This document shows, piece after piece, positions 9,032-20,861 of a stretch of 64,000 bases of DNA (the stretch's first letter is position 1; every line of letters starts with the position of its first letter). The notes below the pieces were generated by a model that was not told where the DNA came from, did not search any database, and saw only the letters and a list, made by a program, of their open reading frames with translations. The DNA comes from Hygrophila difformis. Lineage: Eukaryota > Streptophyta > Magnoliopsida > Lamiales > Acanthaceae. The DNA lies in contig JAOANR010000001.1 of assembly GCA_030278955.1 (NCBI GenBank), forward strand, positions 43,488,890 through 43,552,889, read 5' to 3'. Made by a program: the position numbers and the translations under genes.

Positions 9032-11685
9032 TGTAACACCCCGGTTTTTGGTCCCCCAGGTCGGGGTGTCACCGCCACACCTCCCTAGTAAGACACGGTT
9101 TCTCCGGCTTACTAAAGAGGTGCAAGGCTAGTGATTTCAGTATTTAAAACATTTAAAGCATTCAAAACAGCCCATATAATATAAATCGAAAATAATAATA
9201 TCATAGCGCAGCGGAAATAGTATTTAAGTATGGTATTGCAGCGGAAAATGTAAATAGGGCCGACATGGCCAAAACACGGGTTAAACAGGCCCGTTTATTC
9301 TAACGTCTAATGCAGAAATAAAAATCAAATATCCAATACCAAAATATCAAAATCAAAATGTTCCCAAAATCCCATGCACGAAGTGATCATGCTCATTCTA
9401 CATACTCTGTAAGAAAAAGGAATAAAAACGGGTTTATCAGCACACTTGCTGAGTAAGTTAACACATGCATGATCTTGGGGTTTTAAAGCCATTAATTTAA
9501 TACTTTATCAAAACATGATAATAACATAATATTCATTTAAATCTAAGCAACTATCCAATTGCATAATTTATTCCAGGCACTATTTCATAACACATTTCAC
9601 ATGATTCAAAATACTAACCATAATTTAAATAAAGCATTTAACTAATTTAATCGGACAACATAATTTACTCTAATTAAATCAAATTTTAACATCCCCATTA
9701 CATTCCCGATTTGGTATTTCAAGTTTCACGATAGCATCGCGATGTCAACAAGTTTAGCCGGTAGCCCGGCGGCCGCAGCCGTATCAGCCATACCCAGTAC
9801 CACTCCGGAGCCTCGGGAAACCCATGTGGATATTCTCGAGAGTGTAGGCTCTATATCTCGCCGTTTTGGCAATATCATATTTCAAGTTTAGCGCGCGGGG
9901 TCACCATCGTCCATTACGGCACGAAGTGAATCGTTAGGGGGCACTCTGCAGAGCACTCACCCCTAATTTTAATTTATCAAGTTTGTAAGGGGATTTTACT
10001 TTCAAAATCTGATTTCAATTTTAATTAATTTAAAAACAATATCTCAATTTGTCTCAACCCTAAAGGTTAATCTCACGTTTCAACAAGATTTCAAGATTTC
10101 AAGATTTGATTTCCGGTAAATCACAGTTTATTCCAAAATTCGTCTAAAATCAGGTTTAATTCCACAAATTCCGAAATTTCACGAATGACTCAGAAACGTC
10201 GAGATCTACAACTTTCGTGTTTTAGCTTTTCCAATCCGAGATACCGAAACAGGTCAAAAACATAGATTTTTACAGAACCTTAAGTCTGTTCGGATTTCAC
10301 AGACCACAGTTTAGAGATTTCGAATTCTACCATGGCAACTCAACTCCAAATGTGATGAAATTTTACAGAGACCATCTTAAGACGTTTATCTACAACTTTC
10401 ATGTTTGGCAAAAGATCTAATTCAGTCTAAAAACATGTTCAAAAACGCGATCAAGATCTAACCTACATTCTGTCAAGAAATTCAAGATCTAAGTTTTAAC
10501 AGTTCGGTTTTCGATGGATTTCACATATCAAAACGTTCTTAAAAATTCTGAAAATTTTACAGTATCTAGATCTACGCCTTAGGAACGTTTTTTGTCTTTT
10601 AAGTTTTTCTGTTTGAAGTCGTTTTAAGGTTCGGAAAAATTCATCAAGACTGTTGCGCCAGTAGGGTTTTCATGTTGACAGATTTTATGTTCTTGATTAA
10701 TTTAAATTAGTTCAACATGTTTTAATCACCCAAACCCATGTAAGTATTAACTTACTGATTTTTGGATGTCGGGGGATGTCTATTTTGTAGGCGTGGCTTC
10801 CAGTTCACCTCCTCTCCTATCCGTTCGCCGGGTTCTACGTCCTAGATTCGATTCGTGGTGTAGAAAGGAAAAGACGGGGGTTAGGTTTCGTTTTCGAATC
10901 GTGTATTGAAAAAGATTAGATCGGGGCTTACCAAACGTTGGAGATCTGTCGACTTTCGTCCAAAAGGTGCTGCCTTGGTGCCTTCTTGGTGCCTTCGTGG
11001 CCTCCGGGATTTCGCTTTTGTGTGTGGTATCGTAGGGTTTTTGAAAAAAAGTGTTTTCGGGTCTCCGAAGGAGTTTATTTATAGAGGTCTGAGTCGTAGG
11101 GCGTCCAAAGACCGAGTCTAAGGTCTTGAGCCGCAAGACGTTCAACCGAAGTCGGAAAATCCGCGTTCGGGCGAGAGATTCACGCAACGGCCAAATCTGG
11201 GAGCTGGCGCGGGGTTGGCGCGCTATTTGCCCCTTTAGCGCGCGGCCAGCGCGCCAGACTCGCCTGGACTTCGGTCCGGGCGGGTCGTGCGATCCGTCGT
11301 GCGTTCCCTCCTCTCTTTCGGGTTTCTATCCCCCTATGTTCCCGGATTCCGATTTCCGGACTCTCCTTGGGTTCCTATTTCGTGTCGTCATTTCTTTCGG
11401 ATCTAATTTCACATTTTGGCTCGAATTCTCGAGTTTATTGATGTCGGGTTTCCGTGTACGACTTTGTTTAATTTCCCTTGTTTAATTTAATTAATTCCAT
11501 TTCTCATTTCGTCTATATTTAATTATTTCATTTTAATATATTTACTTATTTATTTATTTATTTCTTTATTGTATTTATTTGGTTATTGTATTTATTTATT
11601 TATTTATTTATTGTATGTATTTATTTATTTATTTATTGTATGTATTTATTTATTTATTTATGTAATAAAATTCACGGGTATTACA
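9032..11685 (-). mobile_element. 5' LTR of element A
   Basis: This 2,654-bp repeat matches 710-3365. By eye about 1% of positions differ, so insertion was fairly recent. It has the same TATA box (11076-11084), GC palindrome cluster and TTTA microsatellite. The ORFs inside (10780-11187 minus, 11126-11485 plus) are shadows. Confidence 0.95.
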
Positions 11686-13392
11686 GTAAAGCACATAGGG
11701 CCACATGCCGACATAAAATAAATCCTAGACTCACAGGCCTCAACTAGCAATAATACAAGTACCAAATAAGAAAGCAACAACAAAGTAACACCTTAACACA
11801 TATAATAAAATAAACAAAGGAATCCTATCTATTTGATCTCTCAACACCCAAAACGCAGTCATGCTCCAGTGATTCCCGCAGGATCTATAAAACAAACAAA
11901 GCAAAGGGAGTAACTACAACGTACTAAGCAAGGGCTGCATGCAGGGGAGTAAGGGAAAAACAGTTAATAATAATAAATAATAATATAAATAAAAGAACAG
12001 AATGTAATTAAAGCAAAATAAACATCACCGTCCCATAACGGTGTTTTAACCACAATCATACAATTTATGCACGTGACGCATGGTCTAACGTACACTTATC
12101 AACCCTATATGCAAATGCAAATGAGTATGCCTAGCCGACACCTAAAACCCAGGCGGTATGAACCTACGGGTAAGGATACCATCAACTCTAACCCGTTACA
12201 AGGTACCATATAACATCCCCACAGAGATAATAGGCATCACAGCCAAATCACAGCCATAAGCCAAATCACAGGCAATAACAGCCAAATCAAAGGCAATAAC
12301 AGCTAAATCATACACCCCGTAGGGTCATCGGGATTCAACAACACCCATGAAGCCTACCTGATCAATTATATTACAGGCATAACAGCCAATAATCCACCCC
12401 GCATGGCCATCAAGACTCACAACACCTGTGAAGGTTGCCCGACCAAACATGAACATCATAACAACCCATCGAGTTACATATCAGTCAATTCCAATGCAAT
12501 AACATGTATATGCAAAATACCAAGATGTTCCAACACCTAATCACTAGGTCTGCATGCTTCTCAACGCATAAAAGATTCAATACATAGCCCCTAGGCTAAG
12601 ACATTAACGTCACAATTCATTACACAATGATTAATTAACAATGTCACAATTTAACAATTGCTCAAGTCTATTCAACAACCCTCACCACTATTTAATCACT
12701 CAATGAATCATAAATAAGGTAGGGAGAAGTCGAAACACAACTAAGAGCAATAATTTAGGCATTTAGACATCAAAAATCACATAAAACGAACCAAAACGGG
12801 GTCCTGTCGTGCACCAAGCGCGCCAGCGCGTGCCCTTTCTGCACCCACGCGCTGGGCGCGCAGTCCTTGCTTCCGAGTGCGATTCTATGCACCAGAACGG
12901 CTGTTCGGCCATTTTCTGGTGCAAAACTTGACAAAAAAACCATCCCCGAACACCCCCAACACGTAAGAAATTGCAAATATAACCCTTGCCTCCATGTCGT
13001 GAATGATTCTTGGCCTTCACTCCGACGATTCGAACCTCCAATTCATCCAAAACACATCAAAATCCACAACGGACCCTAACATTGAAATCTTCTCCAATCA
13101 ACACCAATCCAAACGAAATAAATATCAATACAGAGAGGAGAGCGAAGGGAATCACTTACCAACAACTGATTGAGAAATCTCCAAGAGAACGTGAGGAATC
13201 GAGCAAGTCCTAGATCCTCCCCTTTTCCTTCACCCGATTGGCTCTCCCTTTTTCTCCCACTCTGGCTGAAATCTGAAAAATGCCCCAAATCAACTATTGA
13301 ACATCCATTTGGGCCCCTTCCGGAATGGGGCTGCTAAAAAAACTAAGTGAATAAAATATCGGTCCAAATAACAACTTAATCGGGTCCTTACA
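11686..13392 (-). mobile_element. Solo LTR B of unit 1, right part
   Basis: LTR B continues here after element A, beginning with the second GTAAA copy. It ends TCCTTACA at 13392, directly against KIN17 coding sequence. It contains a run of imperfect 15-20 bp repeats around AAATCACAGGCAATAACAGC (12236-12306) and a GC-rich palindromic cluster, GCGCGCCAGCGCG / CACGCGCTGGGCGCG (12818-12862). No internal retrotransposon genes are present. Confidence 0.85.
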
Positions 13393-13887
13393 CTTCTCTT
13401 CCATAATATCCGCCTTGGTCCTCTTATTTTTCATCTTCTCCTTAAATAGGGTCTATGTATCGCTATCAATATAAGTTAGAAACCAACCCTTAGTGGTCTC
13501 CCCGACCTTACACTTTCCAGTCCTGCCCAAATACTTGACGAACTCCGTCAGCGTAGCCCACTAAGTGGATATCATGCGAACATGATGGTGATCGGCGATG
13601 TACTCGTTGTAGACTACGGTGGCAGCGATTTAGTTGAATCGGTGGCAGCGCCTCATATGCTCGAGAAAAGCACATTCGAATTCTTCAAAATAGCCGCTAA
13701 CAACTAGGTCGGGTTTTGGCCGGAAATCTGCATCTGGCTCTTATGGTACTTGCTCATACAGTGGCAGTTGAATCCGTTCTTGTCCCAGCACTGTTTCTGG
13801 CACATCTGGCAATACCATCGCAGTTTCTGCAAACCCTTCGCCTTGATTCGCTTATCGACTTCGGCATCAAGAATTTGTCTTCCTCGT
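13393..13887 (-). pseudogene. KIN17: KIN17 N-terminal pseudogene, unit 1
   Basis: Read on minus, the sequence matches the N-terminal half of KIN17, a conserved nuclear DNA/RNA-binding protein with a zinc finger and a winged-helix domain. The start codon position reads ACG (13887-13885), the Gln of the STQWATL stretch is TAG, and there are frameshifts, so no product is expected. At 13393 the frame is cut after the residues equivalent to MEEK by solo LTR B. Unit 3 has the best preserved version. Confidence 0.85.
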
Positions 13888-14511
13888 GGAGAAAATTGCC
13901 GATGGGCAAATAGATACGAATATGGGGATTGAATGAATAGGCTATGCTAACAAACATTTTTTGTAAATAGGCTTGTGTTTGCCATGTAGCTGAATAGATT
14001 TATGGCTTTATGAAGGTTTTATAAACAGCGGGCTCGCTAATTTATCTTTTCTTTTTTTTTTTTCTTTTTTTGGGTAAACTTGACACTAAGGTATTGGCAA
14101 AGTGGTTTGCGCTGGTCCCTATTTATTATTATTATTAATATGCTTATTTTTATTATACAGGAATATGTGGTATTATTATTTAGGGAAATATTAGTGTATC
14201 CCAGGACTCATTGGACTAAGATTAATCCTAAAAAATCGGTTGGACATTGAACGGTTGCCTCTCCCAAAACAGAATTCTGCATACACAAAGTCTCGAACAA
14301 GAGACATTTGCTTAAGCTGCCAGAGCCCCATTCCACTCACGCCAACTTTTCAATGTACACAAATTTTAAACAATAATTAAAATCCAGTTTATGCATGGTA
14401 TTATGGTTTTGTACCATACATTTAGAACTGGCCTTGTCCAATTTAGTCCACTCAGGTTTATTTTACCAGACAATAATTAAAATCCAGTTTACGCTTGGTA
14501 CTATTTCAAAT
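13888..14511. other. KIN17 upstream spacer, unit 1
   Basis: The spacer holds the former KIN17 5' flank, T-rich runs near 14049-14070 and the SINE at 14182-14355. It then has two copies of AATTAAAATCCAGTTTA (14372-14392 and 14474-14493), 102 bp apart. No gene is seen. Confidence 0.5.
14182..14355 (-). mobile_element. tRNA-like SINE candidate, unit 1
   Basis: On minus there is an A-box-like TGGCGTGAGTGG region followed by a B-box-like GTTCGAGAC (here CTTGTTCGAGAC), the internal RNA polymerase III promoter of tRNA-derived SINEs. The body ends near CCAATGAGTCCTGGG. Unit 2 retains an A-rich 3' tail that is shortened here. The family name is not known to me. Confidence 0.45.
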
Positions 14512-15112
14512 AGGGTCTGTTATGCACCCAGCGCGCCAGCGCGCCGCCTGTGCGTGCCCTGTCGAGACCCATGCACTGGACGCGCGGTCCTCGCCTCCGA
14601 GCGAGCGCTCTGCACCCGAACGTCTGTTCGGCCATTTTGTGGTGCGAAACTCGCCGGAAAACCATCCCCGAACACCCCAACACGTAAGAAATTACAAGCA
14701 TATCCCTTGCCTCAATGTCTTGAATGATTTTTGGCCTTCATTCTGACGATTCCAATCTCCATTTCGTCCAAAACACATCAAAATCCACCACAAACCCTAA
14801 CATCGAAATCTTCTCCAATCAACACCAATCCAAATGAAATAAATATCAATATGGAGAGGAGAGCGAGGAGAATCACTTACCAACAACCGATTGAGAAATC
14901 TCCAAGAGAATGCGGTGATCAGAGCAAGTCCAAGATCTTCCACTTACCCCTCACTCGATCAGCTCTCCCCTTTTCTACCACTCTATCTGAAATCCGAAAA
15001 ATGCCCCAGATCAACTATAAAACATCCATTTGGGCCCCTTCCGGAATTGGCTGCTAAAAGAACAACTAAATAAAATACCCGGTCCAAATAATAACTTAAT
15101 CGGGTCATTACA
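14512..15112 (-). mobile_element. Truncated LTR B' in unit 1
   Basis: This 0.6-kb piece matches the terminal part of LTR B, beginning at its GC-rich cluster and ending GGTCATTACA at 15112. It joins KIN17 at the same codon as the full LTR B does, so it descends from the same insertion by duplication of the interrupted gene. It has diverged noticeably from LTR B. Plus-strand ORFs at 14395-15057 are shadows. Confidence 0.75.
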
Positions 15113-15472
15113 CTTCTCTTCCACAACATTCGCCTTGGTCCTCTTATTTTTCATCTTCTCCTTAAATAGGGTCTCTGTATCTCTTTCGATATAAGGTATA
15201 AAGGGTCTCCCCGACCTTACACATTCCAGTCCTTTGCAAATACTTGACGAACTCTGTCAATGTAGCCCACTGAGTAGAATTCATGCGTACATGATGGCGA
15301 TTGGCGATGTACTCGTTGTAGACTACGGCGGCAGTGATTTGGCTGAATCGGTGGCAGCGCCTCTTGTGCTAGAAAAAAGTACTTTCCAATTCTTCAGAAT
15401 AGCCGCTAACAACTAGGGTCAGGTTTTGGCCAAAAATCTGCATCTGGCACTTGTGGGACTTGCTCATACATT
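15113..15472 (-). pseudogene. KIN17: KIN17 second fragment, unit 1
   Basis: A second, diverged copy of the KIN17 region running from about the CMSK residues of the zinc finger to MEEK. It has stops and small deletions (for example the segment equivalent to TKGWFITYI is shortened). It lacks the first exon part found in the neighbouring pseudogene. It is not coding. Confidence 0.75.
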
Positions 15473-15790
15473 TGGCCTTTGTCAGATTTCCCTTCCCCAC
15501 TTTGAGGGCAAGTTTGTTTTGTGATAGTGATAGGAGGTGTTCCCTATTGTTCTGCTTGAATTAAAAGGTTGGTATTCTAGATAAATTAGATATGGGTGAT
15601 TGTATGTCCATGACTTTGTGGCTTTATGCTAATCGTTATTTGTTTACGTATATTCATATCTCGATTGGAATTGTGCAAGCCAAATAAAGCTATAGATAAT
15701 AGAAGTTCATTGCCAAACATCGGCGGTTTTCTCAATTTATTTTCTCATTACCTGCCAAATCCTCGCCCATCTGGGCGGGGGTTATACTAG
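15473..15790. other. Spacer between KIN17 fragments, unit 1
   Basis: About 320 bp with no ORF or RNA gene. The same spacer is in the copy right of the gap (27704-28022) and in unit 2 (38527-38847). It could be a KIN17 intron or a joined flank; the junctions give no clear splice sites. Confidence 0.4.
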
Positions 15791-16183
15791 TTCTTATAAT
15801 ACCCTTTATCTGCTAATGCTTTACTCATAACCTTCACAATAATCATTCCTATTGATCTTCTCCTTCGCCTTCTCTTCCTCCTTCATCAACTCATCCAACA
15901 CTGATGCATTCTTTGTTGATGGACTGCCTTCCCTTTTCCTCTTCCCACTCTTATCCTCATATTCCCCATCGCCAAACATTATTCTAGAGCTCTCCAGCAT
16001 CTCAGTCGATTCTCCGGCTTTCTTCGACAATCCTAAGCTCAACTTGATTTTGTTATCACCCATCACATCACTTTTCTCCAGCATTCTTGATTTAATGTCC
16101 CATCTTCTTCACGCTTCTCATCCCAACTCATCATCCGCATCTGCTTGGGCCGCTCAATTTGTCTCTAAATCTCCTTCTCTTGC
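15791..16183 (-). pseudogene. KIN17: KIN17 middle/C-terminal fragment, unit 1
   Basis: On minus this encodes the Gln/Arg-rich segment (RQIERAKQM), the low-complexity middle (KIKLSLGLSKKAGES, GKRKREGSPS) and the conserved stretch LDELMKEEEKAKEKINR. It then lacks about seven residues that unit 2 retains. In-frame stops interrupt it, and the KIN17 C-terminal KOW domain is absent. It runs into the N gap; in the other units LTR B follows. Confidence 0.8.
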
Positions 16184-16683
16184 NNNNNNNNNNNNNNNNN
16201 NNNNNNNNNNNNNNNNNNNNNNNNNNNNNNNNNNNNNNNNNNNNNNNNNNNNNNNNNNNNNNNNNNNNNNNNNNNNNNNNNNNNNNNNNNNNNNNNNNNN
16301 NNNNNNNNNNNNNNNNNNNNNNNNNNNNNNNNNNNNNNNNNNNNNNNNNNNNNNNNNNNNNNNNNNNNNNNNNNNNNNNNNNNNNNNNNNNNNNNNNNNN
16401 NNNNNNNNNNNNNNNNNNNNNNNNNNNNNNNNNNNNNNNNNNNNNNNNNNNNNNNNNNNNNNNNNNNNNNNNNNNNNNNNNNNNNNNNNNNNNNNNNNNN
16501 NNNNNNNNNNNNNNNNNNNNNNNNNNNNNNNNNNNNNNNNNNNNNNNNNNNNNNNNNNNNNNNNNNNNNNNNNNNNNNNNNNNNNNNNNNNNNNNNNNNN
16601 NNNNNNNNNNNNNNNNNNNNNNNNNNNNNNNNNNNNNNNNNNNNNNNNNNNNNNNNNNNNNNNNNNNNNNNNNNNNNNNNNNN
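16184..16683. other. Assembly gap of exactly 500 N
   Basis: Five hundred unknown bases, a conventional placeholder length. The sequence to the left ends at a place matching 28414, and the sequence to the right begins at a place matching 4452. ORFs spanning the gap are meaningless. Confidence 1.
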
Positions 16684-17871
16684 GAAATGAGAGACAAATC
16701 TACTGTCTCTATCGGAAATGATATCATGTGGTACTCCATGTCGGCGTACCACATTATCAACGTAGGCTCGGGCCAGTTGGTCCATAGTCCACGTGTCTTT
16801 CATTGGGATAAATAAGGCCGTCTTCGTTAGCCTATCCACAATCACCCAAATTTTGTTCATGCTTTTAGGTGATCGTGGTAATCCCGAGACAAAGTCCATC
16901 GAGATACTATCCCATTTCCAACTTGGGATTTCTAGCGGTTGCATCAATCCTAGGGGTTTATGTCGCACTGCCTTAACCCTTTGGCAGGTGAGACATTTCG
17001 CTACGAAGCTTGCACTTCCTTCTTCATTCCCGGCCACCAATAGATCTTCTTCAGATCTTTGTATAGCTTGTCGCCACCGGGATGTACGGAATATGGCGTG
17101 TTGTGCCCTTCCTCCATCAACCTTTGCTTCAGTTCGGCACACTTCTGAGGCACACACCATCTCCCTTTAAAACGGATGCTTCCATCCTCGTGGATAGCAA
17201 ATCCGATTGCCTTTCCTCCGGCAATGTACCCCTTTATCTTCTCCAACTTCGCGTCGCCCGGTTGAGCGAGTCGAATCTCGTCCAATATCGGAGTTTCTAC
17301 GATCATTGCGTTGATCGTTTCACTCACAGTACCCGGGTGCACAAGTTCTAAATCCAATCTTGCTAAGTCCATGTACAATGCCGGCGGAATGACCAACGAG
17401 TTTGTCACGTGTTGGGTTTTCCGGCTTAAGGCATCGGCTACCACGTTCGCCTTCCCTTAGTGGTAAGCTATCTCTAAATCGTAGTCTTTGATGAGTTCCA
17501 ACCACCTTCGTTGTCGTAAATTCAACTCCTTCTGAGTGAATATATACTTCAAACTCTTGTGGTCGGTAAACATTCGACACTTTCGCCCATAAAGATAATG
17601 TCTCCATATCTTTAGAGCGAAAACGACCGCTGCCAATTCCAGGTCGTGTGTCGGGTAATTCTCTTCATGAGGTTTCAGTTGGCGTGATGCATATGCTACG
17701 ACTCTCGAGTCTTGCATCAAAACGCAACCTAGACCTTCCTTCGAAGCATCGCTATAAACTTCGAAGTCACCATTCTCTGATGGTAGTGTTAATACGGGTG
17801 TGGTTGTGAGTCGTTTCTTCAATTCTTGAAACGCAATCTCACATGCTTCGGTCCACTCGTATTTTGCGGAG
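16684..17871 (-). pseudogene. pol: Element A pol remnant, second copy
   Basis: This covers RNase H and the first part of integrase, up to [11 protein letters not shown]. The zinc-site Cys pair is intact (CLTCQ), unlike the first copy. It carries two lesions the first copy lacks: a Glu-to-stop change near 17457 (the CH-side of AYHEGKANV) and a one-base deletion near 17011 that shifts the frame. These differences are what one expects between haplotypes of a dead gene. Confidence 0.9.
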
Positions 17872-18136
17872 CAAAGGAGGAGTAACTAACTAAGAAAGAG
17901 GGAAAATCGAAAAAATAAAAAAAATTCGTCCCTTCGGACTCACGCGGGGTCCGCGCGGGGTTTGGGGGATTAGCGCCCGGCCACCGCGCGGCGCCCCCAG
18001 GGTGAAGAAATAGGGCTCGCGCCCCGCGCGAGCCATTTCTCCCCCTTCCACTTCCGAAATTTCCCCCAATTCCCTCTCAAATTCACCCTCTCGTGTCCAG
18101 ATTCTCCTGATTTTGACTTCAATTTCTCTTTGTAAG
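17872..18136 (+). promoter_or_regulatory. Promoter/5' UTR exon of the antisense gene, second copy
   Basis: Equivalent of 5641-5906, with the same GC-rich inverted repeats and the same donor site AAG|GTATGT. Confidence 0.5.
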
Positions 18137-18762
18137 GTATGTATTCTCTACTTTCACTTGTCAATTTCAGTTTTTATGACTTGATTTGCTAGAATTTGGC
18201 TAAATTGTAAAATTAGGGTTTTGGTCTATAAATTGGGGATTTGCAATTTTCGGCTTAATCCTACGAATTAGTGCGTTTATATAGTACTTTGGTGCCACTT
18301 CTATCGTTTAGGAAGTATTGGTGTGGTAATACATATGCCTAAGTTGTGAAATTCTCTTGTTGGAATTTGAATTTTTGGAGAAAATATGAAGTTTTCAGTT
18401 TTGTCGGTATTATCGATGCGAACGTGGGTACATTAGTATTGTTTTGTTGACACTTGGCTATTAAGAACCGTTGTTTAAGTAATTGTTTGGTTTTGTGGTT
18501 AATTGCCACGTGTTCACAACCAAATTTTGAACTTAATTTATGGCGCACATAAAGTGTTCGACGAAATGCCACAATGGGTTCTAGGATTTGTTTGGGCGCA
18601 TTACTTGGTTTGGTCATCTCCCGATATGCCCGGGTAACTATTGGGTTTGAAACCCTCCAAGTTTTCTCCTGCTGGAACTATATATGTTGATATTTCCGTA
18701 TGTTTTTGCTTGTGAATTAATGTGTGGGAATTTGCCTTACCATTGATATTGGGTGTTCGCAG
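18137..18762 (+). other. 5' UTR intron of the antisense gene, second copy
   Basis: Equivalent of 5907-6532 and of identical length (626 bp), with the same donor and acceptor. Confidence 0.6.
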
Positions 18763-18763
18763 G

Positions 18764-20098
18764 ATGTTGCTTTTCTTATGGTTCATCTTGGCGTTCCTTA
18801 TGGTCCTTCCGGGGGCCAAGAGGCGTGCTACTGGACGTGATGCAGCTGGCCCTAGTACTGCCGCTCCGGTGATACCGGATAGTGACGCTAGTGAGTCCGA
18901 GGATGATGAGGAGGACGAGGGTCGGGAGCCGAAGCTCAAGGGTCTCCCTGATGAGGTGCGTCCTCGCCGACATGACAGGTTCCGTTTTTCGACGATGGCC
19001 GCCCAGGATTTCTATTTCGACGAGCTCCGTCGAAACAGGTCCTATGTTCCCGAGCGAGGTATATTTCCCGATCATATGGGTGATGACAGGGTCAGTGCGG
19101 TTTTGGAGCATCTTCAGTGGACAGGGCTCGCACGTCATCCCGAGGGTGTTGCCTCCGGCTATCTAGCTATGGAGGTCATCGCCAACATTAGCGGCCTTGG
19201 GGTAGACGACGACCTTTCTCGAGTCTGGGTTCGCGGTCACTACCTAGACTTCAGTGCGCGTGCGATCAACATCTATTTCGGTCTGCCCGACGATGGCACG
19301 TTCCGCCCACAGCCAGAGGGCCTAGTTTATGCTCCCGCCTGGGGTGTTTTGTGTACCGAGGTACCTCCACAGGTTGGATTCGCCCACGAGCTACGACTGA
19401 CTTCATTGGACGCTCCTTGGCGTATACTGGCTCAGATTTGGTTGGGACGCATTTGTCCGATTACTCGTAGTCATATCGTCATAGACCATGTCTATGAGAC
19501 CATTTGCTTTATCGCCCGGGGTGGTAGAGTAAATGTGGGAGCTTATATTGCGGACCACCTAAGGGGCTTGCGACGAGGGCGTGGGAGTAGGGTGATCACC
19601 CACGCACACCTTATCTGTGGGTTGTGCGCTGCCCAGGGGATCCGTACGTCTCCCGAGACGGACCCCTATGGATTAGCTGCGGGGGAGCGCTATCGCGTCA
19701 CGACTTACGCTGCTCGGCGCAGTGCGTTGCGTCGTGGAGCGCCTCGGGCTATACTACGCCCGCAGCCCGAGGATGGCGGTTTGATCTTAGTTGTTCCTCC
19801 AGAGCAGCCACCCCCTCCTCCTGTGGGGCCGCAGCCGGGTATGGTCCCCCAGCAGGGTCAGGATATGCCGCAGGTGCTCCAGATGTTGCAGGAGATGCGT
19901 ATCAGTATGGACGCCGGGTTTGCAGCTGGGCAGGCTCGCTACGACGCCTTGGATGCTCGGATGGATCTGTATCAGGATCGTATGGACACACTCATTGTGA
20001 GACAGGCGGAGCAGCAGGCTACCATGACTGACATGTATGCCTACATGCGTCAGATGGACCACTACATGCGTCACCATTTCCCTCCTCCGGACCAGTGA
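18764..20098 (+). CDS. Antisense ORF protein, second copy
   Basis: A 444-aa frame nearly identical to 6534-7868; the visible residue changes are Val to Ala and Asn to Asp in the C-terminal coiled-coil-like tail. The domain order is the same: hydrophobic start, acidic segment, central ERGI/VWVRG/DFSARAIN domain, Pro-rich linker, tail ending FPPPDQ. It is fully open. If the duplication is an assembly artefact, this and 6534-7868 are alleles of one gene. Confidence 0.7.
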   Translation: MLLFLWFILAFLMVLPGAKRRATGRDAAGPSTAAPVIPDSDASESEDDEEDEGREPKLKGLPDEVRPRRHDRFRFSTMAAQDFYFDELRRNRSYVPERGIFPDHMGDDRVSAVLEHLQWTGLARHPEGVASGYLAMEVIANISGLGVDDDLSRVWVRGHYLDFSARAINIYFGLPDDGTFRPQPEGLVYAPAWGVLCTEVPPQVGFAHELRLTSLDAPWRILAQIWLGRICPITRSHIVIDHVYETICFIARGGRVNVGAYIADHLRGLRRGRGSRVITHAHLICGLCAAQGIRTSPETDPYGLAAGERYRVTTYAARRSALRRGAPRAILRPQPEDGGLILVVPPEQPPPPPVGPQPGMVPQQGQDMPQVLQMLQEMRISMDAGFAAGQARYDALDARMDLYQDRMDTLIVRQAEQQATMTDMYAYMRQMDHYMRHHFPPPDQ

Positions 20099-20504
20099 TT
20101 TTATGTCTTTCGCTTTTTATGTTTTCATCTAGACTTATGTCGGAAGCGATTTGGCTTAGTATTTCCCCTTTGTGTTTCAGTTAGACTTGGTATGGTGTTT
20201 TCCTTTATGCAGTACTATGACGTTTTATGATCTTGTGTATGTCTCTGTTGTGCACTGTAGGGATTCGCCATCCGGTTGTCTAGTTTGGTTATGCTACTCT
20301 GCCATCAATTTTTTTTTTTTTTTTTTTTGGTCAGGGCAGTCTGTCCAGTTTTTTTTTTTTTCTTTTTTTTTTGAATTTAAATGTATATTTAAATAAATCT
20401 TGTATTTTATTTCCTCAAAAGAAAATTTTTAGTACAAGTGATAGGATATACCAAAAATAGTAATGTTTCCTTAGCAAAATTAGTAACTACTACTAATAGA
20501 ATCT
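20099..20504. other. Convergent 3' region, second copy
   Basis: Equivalent of 7869-8268. The T runs near 20310-20372 differ in length from the first copy, the usual behaviour of homopolymers between alleles or assemblies. No gene is seen. Confidence 0.5.
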
Positions 20505-20861
20505 CTAACGGCTCAAAACGTCCTCGTCGCTGGGTACGTCAATCGGAGTGGGTGTTCCAACCGGCTCAGGACTCGGGCTCGGAGGGAATACGTCAGCCTC
20601 TAGGCACAGCAGTTCCCATCCCATGTGCCCTATTTGCATCCTCAGTTCGCCATCCTTGTTTTGAAGCGCGACCACTTGGGCTTGGAGTTCGGCGACTTGA
20701 GCCTTGAGTTGGGTTATTTCGTGGTGGTCAGCTTCCCTAAGATCTCCTAGATGGGCTACTTGACCCTCTAGTTGTCCTACTCGGGTCTTGAGATGCTGTT
20801 CGGACTCTAGGTACGCATTCATCATTTTGATCATCAAGCTCATCATCTCTTGACTAGCCAT
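20505..20861 (-). CDS. Pre-gag coiled-coil ORF, second copy
   Basis: A 118-aa frame matching 8269-8625 with two visible changes (His to Gln in the heptads, Glu to Gly before GWEL). The C-terminal PIDVPSDED motif is unchanged. Confidence 0.65.
   Translation of the reverse strand: MASQEMMSLMIKMMNAYLESEQHLKTRVGQLEGQVAHLGDLREADHHEITQLKAQVAELQAQVVALQNKDGELRMQIGHMGWELLCLEADVFPPSPSPEPVGTPTPIDVPSDEDVLSR

Larger units (their letters stand above)
710..11685 (-). mobile_element. Element A: non-autonomous Tekay-like LTR retrotransposon with an antisense gene
   Basis: This is a complete 10,976-bp element with LTRs of 2,656 and 2,654 bp that differ by about 1% by eye, and a GTAAA target duplication. Read on minus, the order is 5' LTR (9032-11685), primer-binding site, coiled-coil ORF, an oppositely oriented spliced gene, a pol remnant (RNase H, integrase, chromodomain), polypurine tract, 3' LTR (710-3365). 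Gag, protease and reverse transcriptase are absent, so it would need proteins from another element. It is inserted in LTR B of unit 1. A second copy of its right part lies beyond the N gap. Confidence 0.95.
484..16183 (-). repeat. KIN17/LTR-B tandem array, unit 1 (carries element A)
   Basis: This is the first visible unit of a tandem array. Order from left to right is solo LTR B, KIN17 N-terminal pseudogene, spacer with a SINE, truncated LTR B', second KIN17 fragment, spacer, KIN17 middle/C-terminal fragment. Without the 10,976-bp element A it is about 4.8 kb, the same as unit 2. Its left end lacks about 70 bp of LTR B and the right end runs into the N gap. Confidence 0.8.

Noticed and set aside
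14395..15057. Plus-strand ORFs of 66-110 aa in LTR B' (and the copies at 26625, 31453 and 52084)
   Set aside because: They lie in a truncated LTR, shift frame between copies and have no conserved domain.
15852..16815. ORFs running through the N gap
   Set aside because: The X residues are translated Ns; the flanks are KIN17 antisense and pol, which are not joined in reality.
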